From NCBI GenBank assembly GCA_943788345.1, contig CALSPX010000011.1:186001-250000 (forward strand): DNA of 64,000 bases. Direction: 5' to 3'. Source of the DNA: Ascidiaceihabitans sp023955215. Lineage in GTDB: Bacteria > Pseudomonadota > Alphaproteobacteria > Rhodobacterales > Rhodobacteraceae. The position numbers were made by a program, and so were the translations under genes. The notes under the pieces are model-generated. The model was not told the origin of the DNA, did not search any database, and saw only the letters and a program-made list of their open reading frames with translations. Below, piece after piece: positions 32,112 to 41,323 of the stretch (the stretch's first letter is position 1; each line of letters starts with the position of its first letter).

Positions 32112-34136
32112 TTAACCTGCTTCGCGTTCGTCGGGACGAAAACTGATCTCATCTGTGACAGCGAACCGGCCACCTTTGATTTTCTCAATTTTGCCAGCGC
32201 GTAGCAATTGGCCGAAAGTGCGTAGGCCGTCTTCACGGTTAAAGTTCTGTTTCTCAACTGTGCGCACTTGGTGCATCAGTTGTGGACGCGAGAACTGGTC
32301 CTGACCGTGAACGAATGACAAATAAGCGGCTGCTGCTTCAATAAGCTCAGGCAATTCAGTGACGCCCAGTTCTTCGGCGAATTCGACAAAGCTTCCGCCG
32401 GCGTCGATTTCTTGTACGTCGTTTTCTACCACAACCGGCTGCGCCACACGGCGTGGACGAATTGGAGTGCTTTGAACAGGTTCGTCTTCAGTAACGCGTT
32501 GTTCTGAAACCAGTTTTAATGGTGCTGGACGTTCAGCGGCTGTTGGGCGGCTTGTCTTTGCAGCGGCTGCCGGGCGGCGTGGTTTCACAACTGTCGCGAG
32601 GTCGGTGCGATATGCGCCTTCTTCTTCTTCCGTTGTTGGAGTGGCCAAACCAGAGTCTGCGTTCTTTTGGACCACGGCGGCACGCAAATGTGCGAAAGCA
32701 TCGCGGCTTTGTTTGCCTTCTTCGTCATCCATTTGTTGATCCGCTTCGGCCATCAGGCGAGTCAGGTCGTCGCCCTCATGGTCGTCGATGGAACGTAGGG
32801 CTTCGATGCCAGACGTTGTAGACTCTTCGAAAGTGGCGTCTTCAAACAATGTATCAACGGCATCAGCGTCTGCTTCAGCTGCAGCCAAATCGCGGGCAAG
32901 ATCTGCTTCGTCAGTTTCTGACAAAGTGCTGCCGACTTCTTCCAAGTTGCCTTGCGCGATTGCCGCCTCAAGATCAGCACGTTTGACTTTGATGACACGT
33001 GCAACGCGGCGTGGTTCTACGGCTGCGTCAACAGCGTCTTCTAGTTCCGTTTCATCAGCGTTGTATGTTGTGTCGTCAAACAGGTTCTCTTCGAGAGCAG
33101 GCTGTTCAGGTGCATCCTGCACAAGTGTCGCTGGCTCAGCGGCGTCATCCCCCGCAAGACGGGCAAGGATCGCGGACATGTCGTCTTCATCAACGGTTTC
33201 GGCCTCGGCTTGGGCCTCAATCTCAGCGGCGTCGTCGATTTCGCTGGCTTCAAGAATGTCTGAGATAGCGGTGTCTTGGACGTTGGATTGTGCTTGGACG
33301 TCTGCGGTGCTGAGCACATCATCGTCTGTGTCTACGCTAAAGTTAGAGATATCAAAGTCGTCAGCGTCAGCCGTTGGTGTTACGACTTGGGATGCAACAG
33401 TTTCGGTTGTACCCTCTGCTTCGGTTTCGAAATCATCTGCGTGTTGATCTTCTGAAAAGTCGTCATCGTCAGAAGCGTGATCTGCTTGGGACACAACGGC
33501 GCGAATGCGTTGAAGTTTTGCAGCGATACTGTCGTCTTGTGCTTTTGGTGCAGGTGTTTCTTCCACGACCTCTGCTTGGACAGCAGCGTCAGTACTGGCA
33601 TCTGAGAAGAAGGCTTCGGCTTCTGGCATTTCTGCGGCAAGATCGCGTGGCGCTGGTGCAACGTCTGCGGCTTTGACAGCGGCGGCTTCGATTGCGAGGC
33701 GATCTGCTTGGGCTTGTTGCTCGGCTTCTGTCTGTGCAGCAAGGAGTGCCTCTTCTTGGTTGGTTTCCTCTAAGATTGCTGCATCGGCGGCAGCTGCTTC
33801 GGCTGCAATCATCGCTTCGGCTTGAGGGTTGGTTTGGCGCGCTGACTTTGCAGGGGTAGGTGCCGGATCAGGCTCTGCTAGATCATGGGCGCTTAAGACC
33901 AGCTTACCTTCATGCTCGCGCACTTCGACGCGGCGGGAAACTTCTTTTTGGGCGATACGTGTCAGCATCTCTGCGTCTGGCTGCGGAGGTTCCGCGCCGA
34001 AGTATCTGTCGTCAGATGCAAGATCGCGGAAATATTCTGCGATGGCTTTCATTGTTCCAAATGAATCATCGAAGCCTTCCAACGTGCAGGAAAACGTCCC
34101 GTAGGATACCGTTAAAGCTTTATTGTTACTCATCAT
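32112..34136 (-). CDS. Large acidic Ala/Glu/Asp-rich protein of unknown function
   Basis: 674 residues, no recognised enzyme. Residues 1-100 form a conserved-looking head (VSYGTFSCTLEGFDDSFGTMKAIAEYF), then about 450 residues of low-complexity, strongly acidic Ala/Glu/Asp sequence, with R-rich islands at RRVARVIKVKRADLEAAI and RPRRVAQP, and a folded C-terminal domain (about 590-674: LPELIEAAAAYLSFVHGQ, RPQLMHQV, LLRAGKIEKIKGGRFAVTDE) that looks winged-helix-like. No signal or membrane segment. GAGGA lies 8 bases before the first of two ATGs. It is divergent from thiN. Possibly a scaffold or nucleoid protein; function not known. Confidence 0.7.
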   Translation of the reverse strand: MMSNNKALTVSYGTFSCTLEGFDDSFGTMKAIAEYFRDLASDDRYFGAEPPQPDAEMLTRIAQKEVSRRVEVREHEGKLVLSAHDLAEPDPAPTPAKSARQTNPQAEAMIAAEAAAADAAILEETNQEEALLAAQTEAEQQAQADRLAIEAAAVKAADVAPAPRDLAAEMPEAEAFFSDASTDAAVQAEVVEETPAPKAQDDSIAAKLQRIRAVVSQADHASDDDDFSEDQHADDFETEAEGTTETVASQVVTPTADADDFDISNFSVDTDDDVLSTADVQAQSNVQDTAISDILEASEIDDAAEIEAQAEAETVDEDDMSAILARLAGDDAAEPATLVQDAPEQPALEENLFDDTTYNADETELEDAVDAAVEPRRVARVIKVKRADLEAAIAQGNLEEVGSTLSETDEADLARDLAAAEADADAVDTLFEDATFEESTTSGIEALRSIDDHEGDDLTRLMAEADQQMDDEEGKQSRDAFAHLRAAVVQKNADSGLATPTTEEEEGAYRTDLATVVKPRRPAAAAKTSRPTAAERPAPLKLVSEQRVTEDEPVQSTPIRPRRVAQPVVVENDVQEIDAGGSFVEFAEELGVTELPELIEAAAAYLSFVHGQDQFSRPQLMHQVRTVEKQNFNREDGLRTFGQLLRAGKIEKIKGGRFAVTDEISFRPDEREAG

Positions 34137-34277
34137 AGGATTAGTCCTCTGCGCTTTTGCAGCTTGTTGTTTAGCGTGTTACCTAGGGCGAAAGCAGCCC
34201 GATTCTGCGCCTAGCATGGTATCATTTCGTGGCGAGATTGTGGTGGAACTTCAATAAATGCGTGTATTTGCATCTAA

Positions 34278-34970
34278 ATGACGTCAGTTTTTCAAAGTAA
34301 TCGCCCAATTACTATTGTAGGTGGTGGCGACGTCGGTCCTGAGGACCTAAGCCTTGCCCTTAGCATCGCACCAACATGTGTAGCGGCGGATGGTGGTTCA
34401 ATTGTGGCGCTGGCGGCGGGAATCGAACTTGAGGCTGTGATTGGTGATTTTGATTCATTGAACGCTTCCGTCTTGGCGCAGGTACCTGTTGAGCGGCAGC
34501 ACCATATCTCTGAACAGAACAGCACCGACTTTGATAAATGCCTTCGTAATGTCGAAACGCCAGTTGTTGTTGGCGTGGGATTTTTGGGCGGGCGTGTGGA
34601 TCACCAGATGGCTGCGATGCACACCTTGGTTGTACGTGCTGATCGTCCATGTGTGCTGTTGGGTCCGCATGAAGTTGTGTTTCATTGTCCTGCGCAAATG
34701 GAATTGCCAACGCGCGCGGGTGATATCGTATCGCTGTTTCCTATGTCTGAGGTGACAGGCACCTCTGTAGGCTTGGAGTGGCCGATTGATGGATTGGCCC
34801 TCGCACCCGGTCAACGCGTTGGCACATCCAACTGTGCCACTGGTGCAATTGCTCTTACAATGGCCGGGCCAGGGATGTTGTGCATCTTGCCCCGCCGTAT
34901 GCTTAAGGACGTTACGCAGCTTCTGGCGTCGCTGCCAGATCACGTGAAATGGCCCGCTCGCGCAGGATAA
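34278..34970 (+). CDS. thiN: Thiamine diphosphokinase
   Basis: 230 residues. Makes thiamine diphosphate from thiamine and ATP. ADGGSIVALAAGIELEAVIGDFDSL is the N-terminal active-site segment with the GDFDS metal loop, followed by STDFDKCL and GFLGGRVDHQMAAMH; the C-terminal beta-barrel ends near GPGMLCILP. The last 59 bp overlap the convergent EamA gene. No thiamine riboswitch is seen upstream. Confidence 0.9.
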   Translation: MTSVFQSNRPITIVGGGDVGPEDLSLALSIAPTCVAADGGSIVALAAGIELEAVIGDFDSLNASVLAQVPVERQHHISEQNSTDFDKCLRNVETPVVVGVGFLGGRVDHQMAAMHTLVVRADRPCVLLGPHEVVFHCPAQMELPTRAGDIVSLFPMSEVTGTSVGLEWPIDGLALAPGQRVGTSNCATGAIALTMAGPGMLCILPRRMLKDVTQLLASLPDHVKWPARAG

Positions 34971-35829
34971 TGTAGACGCCCGCTGCGATGGTGATAGCGA
35001 TGCCAACGGTGGCCAGTCCGTTTTGCAAATCCTTGAACACCCAAAAACCGATGACGGTGGCAATTGGAATTTCCAGATATTGCATCGGGGCTAGGGTGGC
35101 TGAAGGTGCATAGCGCAGTGACCATGTCATGAGCAGGTGTGCCAATGTACCAAGCACCCCAATTGCGCCTAACATGCTCCATTCGAAACCTGTGGGTGCG
35201 ATCAGTGTTAGGGCATCGATGCCCATTCGAGCGGTGATCGCCAGTGCGGGCACCATGATACCCACAGCCATGACGCCGCTGACGGCCTGAAGTCCGATTG
35301 GATTGGTTTCTTTGGCGATTTGGCGTGTGATCAGCATAAAGAATGAGAAATTGACGGCGACGACCATTGGCAGCAGTGCAGGCCAACCCACATCGGCAAA
35401 GTTGGGCTGAACGACCAGAAGGGTCCCGATAAAGCCGACAATGCAGGCGATCAGGCGGCGGGCCCCAACGTCTTCGCCGAGGATGTATTTGCCAAGCAGC
35501 AGCATGATAAAAGGCATCACAAAGGCGATTGCAACGGCATCGGCCAAAGGAAGGTATTGCAGGGCGGTGAACATGGCCCCAATCCCGAAGATGTGAAGGA
35601 CCGTTCGCAGGAAGGCCAGTTTCAAAACCCATCCGTTCATGCGCCAGACCAGTTTCGAGGCCCAGACCATTGGAATAAGAATGATAGCTTGAACAGCGAA
35701 GCGCACGAGGAGCAGTTGGCCCAGTGGTATGGATTGTCCTAAGATTTTGGCAACCGCGTCCCCCATGGGGGCAACGACGCAGAAGCCAAGCATAAGGAGG
35801 ATGCCAAGGAGGGGTTTATCTTGTGTCAT
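34912..35829 (-). CDS. EamA/DMT family transporter
   Basis: 305 residues, ten predicted membrane helices in two EamA halves (LPLADAVAIAFVMPFIMLLLGKYILGEDVGARR in the first, RYAPSATLAPMQYLEIPIATVIGF in the second). Drug/metabolite exporters of this kind export amino acids or nucleobases; the substrate is unknown. It overlaps the thiN 3' end by 59 bp and is followed upstream by a second EamA gene. Confidence 0.82.
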   Translation of the reverse strand: MTQDKPLLGILLMLGFCVVAPMGDAVAKILGQSIPLGQLLLVRFAVQAIILIPMVWASKLVWRMNGWVLKLAFLRTVLHIFGIGAMFTALQYLPLADAVAIAFVMPFIMLLLGKYILGEDVGARRLIACIVGFIGTLLVVQPNFADVGWPALLPMVVAVNFSFFMLITRQIAKETNPIGLQAVSGVMAVGIMVPALAITARMGIDALTLIAPTGFEWSMLGAIGVLGTLAHLLMTWSLRYAPSATLAPMQYLEIPIATVIGFWVFKDLQNGLATVGIAITIAAGVYIILRERAISRDLAATPEAA

Positions 35830-35920
35830 GGGATCAGGCTAAGTGACGATTTTTGCTGATGCAACTCATAGGTTGTATTTCTCCTGCCTCACCTTAGGGA
35901 TTGAGTGACGTTATTTGGCG

Positions 35921-36832
35921 TCATTCACTTGAGTCTGCTTCAGCGCTGCTTTTGCGCTCTCGTGCCAGTATATACAGGCCAGAGGATATGATGATCGCAA
36001 CGCCCAGCAGGGTTGTAGGTGTTGGCACATCCCCAAAAATAGCGATCCCGAATATCGTGGCGGTTACGATTTCCAGATATTGTAACGGGGCGAGGGTGCT
36101 TGCAGGCGCTTTGGCCATCGCGAACCCGATCAACAGATGCGCGAGCGTCGCCATGACCCCGACCCCGATCATCATCTGAACGGCAAAGGCGCTGGGCCAC
36201 GCGGGATCAAGACCTGCAATGTTTGAGCCATCCGCGATCCACAGGACGGGAACGGATAAAACCACGGCTGCAATGGCTGTGTAGGATTGCATAGCGAGTG
36301 GATGCATCTTTTGCGCCATTTGCCGCGTGAGGATCATGTAGACGGCAAAGCACGCGGCTGTTCCCAACGGCAACAATGCGACGGCGCCTGTGTTGGCAAA
36401 GCTTGGGCGGATTACAAACAGTGCGCCGATAAAGCCGATGAGACAGGCGATGATCCTGCGCGGTCCTACGGTTTCTTTTAATATCACGGCCCCAAGAAGG
36501 GTTAGGATAAAGGGTTCGACAAAGAACACGGCGATTGCGTCGGCGATGGGCATAGAACGCAAGGCGGTAAAAAACAGTCCTGTCGCAACCATAATCAGAG
36601 TGGCGCGCAGCAGATGTAACACCACCTCTTGTCTGTTGGGGAGGTGAAGTACGGCCATGAAGGCGGCGATTGGCAGCAGAAGGCTGGATTGCATGATGAA
36701 CCGCGCGGCCGTCACTTGGGCCACAGGGATTTCATGGGGCACCAGTTTGGCAAAGACGTCGATACCGGGCGCGATCATTGCACCGGATGCCATCAGCAAC
36801 ACGCCTGTGAGGGTTGCGTTTGCGGGTTTCAT
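35921..36832 (-). CDS. EamA/DMT family transporter (second)
   Basis: 303 residues, same two-half EamA architecture as the neighbour at 34912-35829: MPIADAIAVFFVEPFILTLLGAVILKETVGPRR and KAPASTLAPLQYLEIVTATIFG. The two are clearly paralogous. Its ATG at 36830-36832 overlaps the sdaA stop as ATGA, so it is coupled to serine deamination and could export an amino acid such as serine or a product; inference only. Confidence 0.82.
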   Translation of the reverse strand: MKPANATLTGVLLMASGAMIAPGIDVFAKLVPHEIPVAQVTAARFIMQSSLLLPIAAFMAVLHLPNRQEVVLHLLRATLIMVATGLFFTALRSMPIADAIAVFFVEPFILTLLGAVILKETVGPRRIIACLIGFIGALFVIRPSFANTGAVALLPLGTAACFAVYMILTRQMAQKMHPLAMQSYTAIAAVVLSVPVLWIADGSNIAGLDPAWPSAFAVQMMIGVGVMATLAHLLIGFAMAKAPASTLAPLQYLEIVTATIFGIAIFGDVPTPTTLLGVAIIISSGLYILARERKSSAEADSSE

Positions 36833-38205
36833 CAGCAGTTGGGGACGTTGACGGCCAAGCCACCAAGAGAGGTTTCTTTGTATTTGGCGGACATGTCCTC
36901 GCCCGTTTGGCGCATGGTTTCGATGCAGGCATCTAGGGGCACAAGATGTGTGCCATCACCCCGTAGCGCGAGGGAGGCGGCAGAGACCGCTTTGATCGCG
37001 CCAAGTCCGTTGCGTTCGATACAAGGGACCTGCACCAAACCTTTGACGGGATCGCATGTCATACCAAGGTGATGTTCAAGCGCGATTTCAGCCGCGTTTT
37101 CGACCTGTTCGGGTGATCCGCCCATTACAGCGCATAGGGCTGCAGCGGACATAGCAGCGGCAGACCCCACTTCGGCCTGACACCCCGCTTCGGCCCCAGA
37201 GATTGAGGCGTTGTATTTCACAAGACCCCCAATGGCGGCAGCAGTTAGCAGGAAATCTTCGATATGGGACTCTGATGCGCCCGGTACGTGGTCTAGGTAA
37301 TAGCGCAGAGTGGCTGGCAACACGCCTGCAGCCCCGTTTGTTGGGGCGGTGACAACTTGACCACCAGCGGCGTTTTCCTCGTTTACGGCCATGGCGTAGA
37401 CGCTCATCCAGTCATTGATGGTGTGGGGCGCTTGTTGGTTCATGCCGCGTTCAGCCAACAATGCGTCATGAATGCCTTTGGCGCGGCGTTTCACGTTCAA
37501 GCCACCAGGTAGGATGCCATCGGTTTCAAGGCCGCGGTTGATGCAGTCGCTCATCACCTGCCACAAACGCGCGGAACCTGTCTTAAGGTTGGCCGCACCG
37601 CCACGGGCTTCTTCATTGCTGCGCTTCATCGCGGCGATGGTTTTGCCAGAGGCGTTGGACATCTTCAGCATTTCGGCGGCGGATTTGAACGGAAAGGGCA
37701 CAGGGGCCCCTTCATCGGTGGCTTTGCCTGCGGCCAATTCCTCTTCCGTCATCACGAAACCACCACCGATGGAATAGAACACTTGGCTAAGGGTCACGTC
37801 GCCTTGTTTGTCTGTTGCCATCAGGATCATACCATTGGCGTGACCATCTAGCTGTGTGTCATAATCAAAGATCAGGTCGGTTTTTTGGTTAAAGTTCAGT
37901 GTTGGTAGGTCTGCGGGGGTGAGGGTGCTTGTCGCGCGCATGGCAGTGAGAACCGCATCAGCCTTATCATTGTCGTAGGTGTCGGGCAGAAACCCAGCAA
38001 GGCCAAGGATTGTGGCGCGGTCGGTTGCGTGGCCCACGCCAGTAAAGGCCAAGGATCCGTGCAGGGATGCCTTAACACCTGCAAATTCAAACGGGGAGGC
38101 GCGCATCATGTCAAGGAAACGGGCCGCTGCCACCATTGGTCCCATCGTGTGGGAAGAGGACGGCCCAATGCCAACCTTGAACATCTCGAAAACGGATAGG
38201 AACAT
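36832..38205 (-). CDS. sdaA: L-serine ammonia-lyase, iron-sulfur type
   Basis: 457 residues, single-chain form. Converts serine to pyruvate and ammonia. The N-terminal SDH-beta domain opens FLSVFEMFKVGIGPSSSHTMGPM; the C-terminal alpha domain has AALCAVMGGSPEQVENAAEIALEHH and CDPVKGLVQVPCIERN, whose cysteines, with the one in EAGCQAEVG, would bind the 4Fe-4S cluster. Coupled on both sides: TAATG with the GST gene and ATGA with the EamA gene. Confidence 0.93.
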   Translation of the reverse strand: MFLSVFEMFKVGIGPSSSHTMGPMVAAARFLDMMRASPFEFAGVKASLHGSLAFTGVGHATDRATILGLAGFLPDTYDNDKADAVLTAMRATSTLTPADLPTLNFNQKTDLIFDYDTQLDGHANGMILMATDKQGDVTLSQVFYSIGGGFVMTEEELAAGKATDEGAPVPFPFKSAAEMLKMSNASGKTIAAMKRSNEEARGGAANLKTGSARLWQVMSDCINRGLETDGILPGGLNVKRRAKGIHDALLAERGMNQQAPHTINDWMSVYAMAVNEENAAGGQVVTAPTNGAAGVLPATLRYYLDHVPGASESHIEDFLLTAAAIGGLVKYNASISGAEAGCQAEVGSAAAMSAAALCAVMGGSPEQVENAAEIALEHHLGMTCDPVKGLVQVPCIERNGLGAIKAVSAASLALRGDGTHLVPLDACIETMRQTGEDMSAKYKETSLGGLAVNVPNC

Positions 38206-38906
38206 TAGATTGGGCTTCCTTCAGGAGGGTTTGGTGCTGCGGGGTTTGTGAACGGGGTTGCGTTCATGCCCTCTGCTTGGATCAATGAATGGACGGGCGC
38301 GAGGGTTTCGAGGCGCTGGCACATGTCGTGGAGGGCTGGGTAGTTGGCCAAGCTGTGCCAATTGCGGTCATAATCGCGTGGGTAAATGGCGGGCCAGCGC
38401 AATGTGGCCGCGATGTAGAAATCCAAAGCGCTGGGCGTTTGCCCGCCGCACCATGCGTGCCCTTGGGCCACAAGACCATCAAGTTGGGTGTGATATCGGA
38501 CCAATGCACTCGTGGCGTTTTTGCGGAGGGTGCTTTGGTGGATAGGATCAGCGCCAATGAATTGATCAGGATAAAACAACATACGCAGGGCAGAGTGCAC
38601 GGTGTTGGATACAAAGAACAACCATTTCAGGAAACCCGCACGCTCAGCGCTGTCTGGGGCAGGGCCCAAGCCGCCGTGGCGATCGGCCAGCCAAAGCAGA
38701 ATAGCGCCTGTTTCAAAGATGGGTCCATGATCCGTTTCCAGCGTTGGGATCAAGCCATTGGGGTTCAGGGCCATGTAGGCATCAGACCGTTGCGCCGCTT
38801 GGCTACGGTCGACGAGGGCGCAGTGATAGGGCGCGTCAACGTGTTCCAGCGCAAGGCGGATCACAAGGGATGCGTTATCAGGGGCGTAGTGCAGGACATA
38901 GCTCAT
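38205..38906 (-). CDS. Glutathione S-transferase family protein
   Basis: 233 residues: an N-terminal thioredoxin-like domain (1-80, with NPNGLIPTLETDHGPIFETGAILLWLAD containing the cis-proline and glutathione-binding E-T) and a C-terminal helical domain with WCGGQTPSALDFYIAATLRW. The substrate is unknown. First gene of a GST-sdaA-EamA operon; it ends in a TAATG overlap. Confidence 0.85.
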   Translation of the reverse strand: MSYVLHYAPDNASLVIRLALEHVDAPYHCALVDRSQAAQRSDAYMALNPNGLIPTLETDHGPIFETGAILLWLADRHGGLGPAPDSAERAGFLKWLFFVSNTVHSALRMLFYPDQFIGADPIHQSTLRKNATSALVRYHTQLDGLVAQGHAWCGGQTPSALDFYIAATLRWPAIYPRDYDRNWHSLANYPALHDMCQRLETLAPVHSLIQAEGMNATPFTNPAAPNPPEGSPI

Positions 38907-39082
38907 GCCTTAATGAATAGGGCAGATGGTCCTATAGGTCTTTCCGAAAACGACATTTCAAAGTGAAGAGGGGACGTGACCCATTTTTACGATGCATTTG
39001 TGCGGGATTAAGGGGGTGCTTTCTTCTCGCACCTTAGCCTGCACTTTTGTATAAGGTGCGCAGTAAGTGGGGAGTCGCAGCT

Positions 39083-39868
39083 ATGGCCGGAGAATTGTCA
39101 CCAATCGACAAGGCAAAATTTGTTGCTGCCAAACGGGCTGCGCAATACGTCGAGGACGGCATGCGCGTTGGATTGGGCAGCGGATCAACCGCTGCGTGGT
39201 TGGTGCGTTGTTTGGGTGAAAACGTACGCAATGATGGCCTGCGGATTAAAGGTGTTCCCACATCGACCCGCATTGCTGAATTGGCGCGCGAAGTTGGACT
39301 TGATATTATCTCGTTGGATGAAGCCAAATGGTTAGACATCACGATTGATGGTGCAGATGAGTTTGACGGCGACCTAAATCTGATCAAAGGTGGTGGTGGT
39401 TCATTGCTACAAGAGAAGATCGTGGCGACGGCATCTGATCAAATGATTGTTATCGCGGACATCGGCAAAGAGGTTGAATCCTTGGGCAATTTCCCATTGC
39501 CAATCGAGGTCATTCCCTTTGGATGGCAGACCACCCAAGCGTTGGTCGAAGAAACCCTTGTTTCTATGGATGTTTTGGGCCGTCAGTCGACGCTGCGCAT
39601 GAATGGACATCGCCCGTTTATCACGGATGAGGGGAACCATATTCTGGACCTTCATTTGAACCGCATTGGGAACCCGCGCCAGTTGGCGATGGTGATCAAT
39701 CAAATGCCGGGTGTTGTTGAAAACGGTCTGTTTATTGATATCTGTGATGCAGTCGTAATCGGCTTCGGCGATGGCCGTGTCGAGATACGTGATATTAATG
39801 CGGGGACGGTCGAAACAGACCGTCTTGATTTCGTCGAAACAGACAACCTGTTTAGCGATCTTTCATAA
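39083..39868 (+). CDS. rpiA: Ribose-5-phosphate isomerase A
   Basis: 261 residues. Interconverts ribose 5-phosphate and ribulose 5-phosphate. GLGSGSTAAWLVRCL is the phosphate-binding loop, DGADEFDGDLNLIKGGGGSLLQEKIVA the catalytic segment with D, E and K, and GNHILDLHL a later mark. The ATG at 39083 has GGGGAG upstream; a longer frame from 39047 is not supported. Gor follows 14 bp downstream. Confidence 0.95.
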   Translation: MAGELSPIDKAKFVAAKRAAQYVEDGMRVGLGSGSTAAWLVRCLGENVRNDGLRIKGVPTSTRIAELAREVGLDIISLDEAKWLDITIDGADEFDGDLNLIKGGGGSLLQEKIVATASDQMIVIADIGKEVESLGNFPLPIEVIPFGWQTTQALVEETLVSMDVLGRQSTLRMNGHRPFITDEGNHILDLHLNRIGNPRQLAMVINQMPGVVENGLFIDICDAVVIGFGDGRVEIRDINAGTVETDRLDFVETDNLFSDLS

Positions 39869-39882
39869 CAAGGACTAAGCCC

Positions 39883-41241
39883 ATGGCGTTCGACTACGAT
39901 CTTTTTGTTATTGGTGGCGGCTCTGGCGGCGTACGTGCAGCTCGTGTTGCAGCTGGTGAACATGGTGCGAAAGTCGCATTGGCTGAAGAGGATCGTTACG
40001 GCGGCACCTGCGTTATTCGCGGCTGTGTCCCTAAAAAGCTGATGGTATTTGCATCAGGCTATAGCGGTGTTGAGGCGGAAGCTGGAGCATATGGTTGGGA
40101 TATCACGTTGGGTGATTTCAACTGGGACCGCTTTAAAGGGTCAATGCACGCTGAATTGGATCGCCTTGAGGCCATCTATCGCCGCTTGCTTGCCAACTCT
40201 GGCGTTGAGACATTCGATGCGCGCGCAACTGTCAAAGACGCGCACACTGTTGTCTTATCCACGGGTGAAGAGAAGACAGCCAAGCATATCTTGGTTGCTG
40301 TGGGTGGTCGGCCGACACGTCCCAACATTCCAAATGCGGATGTGGGTATCGTGTCTGATGATTTGTTCGATCTGCCAGAACTGCCAAAAAAGATGCTGAT
40401 TATCGGTGGCGGTTACATCGCGTCTGAATTTGCAGGCGTTATGAATGGTTTGGGCGTTTCGGTGACACAGTATTACCGTGGTGATCAAATCCTGCGTGGC
40501 TTTGACAATGAGGCGCGTACATTGATTGCGGACCAAATGGTCGAAAAAGGCATCGATCTACAACTGGGCACGAACATCGCTGAGATGGAAAAACGTGACG
40601 GTGGGGTCTGGGTTAAGTCGACCACTGGCGTCGAAACCATTTTCGATCAGGTTTTGTTCGCAACGGGCCGTAAACCGAACACGGATGGTTTGGGTATTGA
40701 AGAAGCTGGCGGCGCGCTGGGCCGTGGTGGTGAAATCGTTGTGGATGAGTATAGCCAAACCGGTGTGCCATCGATCTATGCGATTGGCGATGTAACCAAC
40801 CGTGTGAACCTGACACCTGTTGCGATCCGCGAAGGCATGGCCTTTGTTCAGACGGTGTTCAACGCCAACCCAACACCTGTCGATCACGATTTGATCCCAT
40901 CCGCGATCTTTACGCAGCCTGAAATGGGGACCGTTGGATTGTCTGAGGAAGCAGCTGCTGAGATTGAACCGATTGAAGTTTATGCGACGACATTCAAGCC
41001 AATGCAGTCCTCATTCGCGGGCAAACCTGATCGCGTTATGATGAAACTGATCGTGTCCCAAGCAACGCGCGTTGTCTTGGGTTGCCATATCGTTGCACCG
41101 AATGCAGGCGAGATGATCCAACTGGCAGGTATTGCGGTCAAAATGGGCGCTACAAAAGAAGATTTCGACCGGACGGTTGCGGTTCACCCCACAATGTCTG
41201 AAGAAATGGTAACAATGAAAACACCTACACGTAAAACATAG
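39883..41241 (+). CDS. gor: Glutathione-disulfide reductase
   Basis: 452 residues. Reduces oxidised glutathione with NADPH and FAD. VIGGGSGGVRAARVAA is the FAD loop, GGTCVIRGCVPKKLM carries the redox CxxxxC disulfide, IIGGGYIASEFAGVMNGLG the NADPH loop, IYAIGDVTNRVNLTPVAI the second FAD contact and HPTMSEE the catalytic histidine-glutamate near the end. Co-oriented with rpiA and close to hflK. Confidence 0.95.
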   Translation: MAFDYDLFVIGGGSGGVRAARVAAGEHGAKVALAEEDRYGGTCVIRGCVPKKLMVFASGYSGVEAEAGAYGWDITLGDFNWDRFKGSMHAELDRLEAIYRRLLANSGVETFDARATVKDAHTVVLSTGEEKTAKHILVAVGGRPTRPNIPNADVGIVSDDLFDLPELPKKMLIIGGGYIASEFAGVMNGLGVSVTQYYRGDQILRGFDNEARTLIADQMVEKGIDLQLGTNIAEMEKRDGGVWVKSTTGVETIFDQVLFATGRKPNTDGLGIEEAGGALGRGGEIVVDEYSQTGVPSIYAIGDVTNRVNLTPVAIREGMAFVQTVFNANPTPVDHDLIPSAIFTQPEMGTVGLSEEAAAEIEPIEVYATTFKPMQSSFAGKPDRVMMKLIVSQATRVVLGCHIVAPNAGEMIQLAGIAVKMGATKEDFDRTVAVHPTMSEEMVTMKTPTRKT

Positions 41242-41323
41242 AGACACATGGCTTGATTTTTTGACCTGAAAGCACAGGTATAAAACAAGATTAAAGTTTC
41301 TAAATTTAAGGAATGACGCGAAA

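Noticed and set aside
32788..33447. A Ser/Ala-rich 219-codon frame antisense to the acidic protein gene
   Set aside because: The composition mirrors the biased codons of the opposite strand, with no start signal and no domains.
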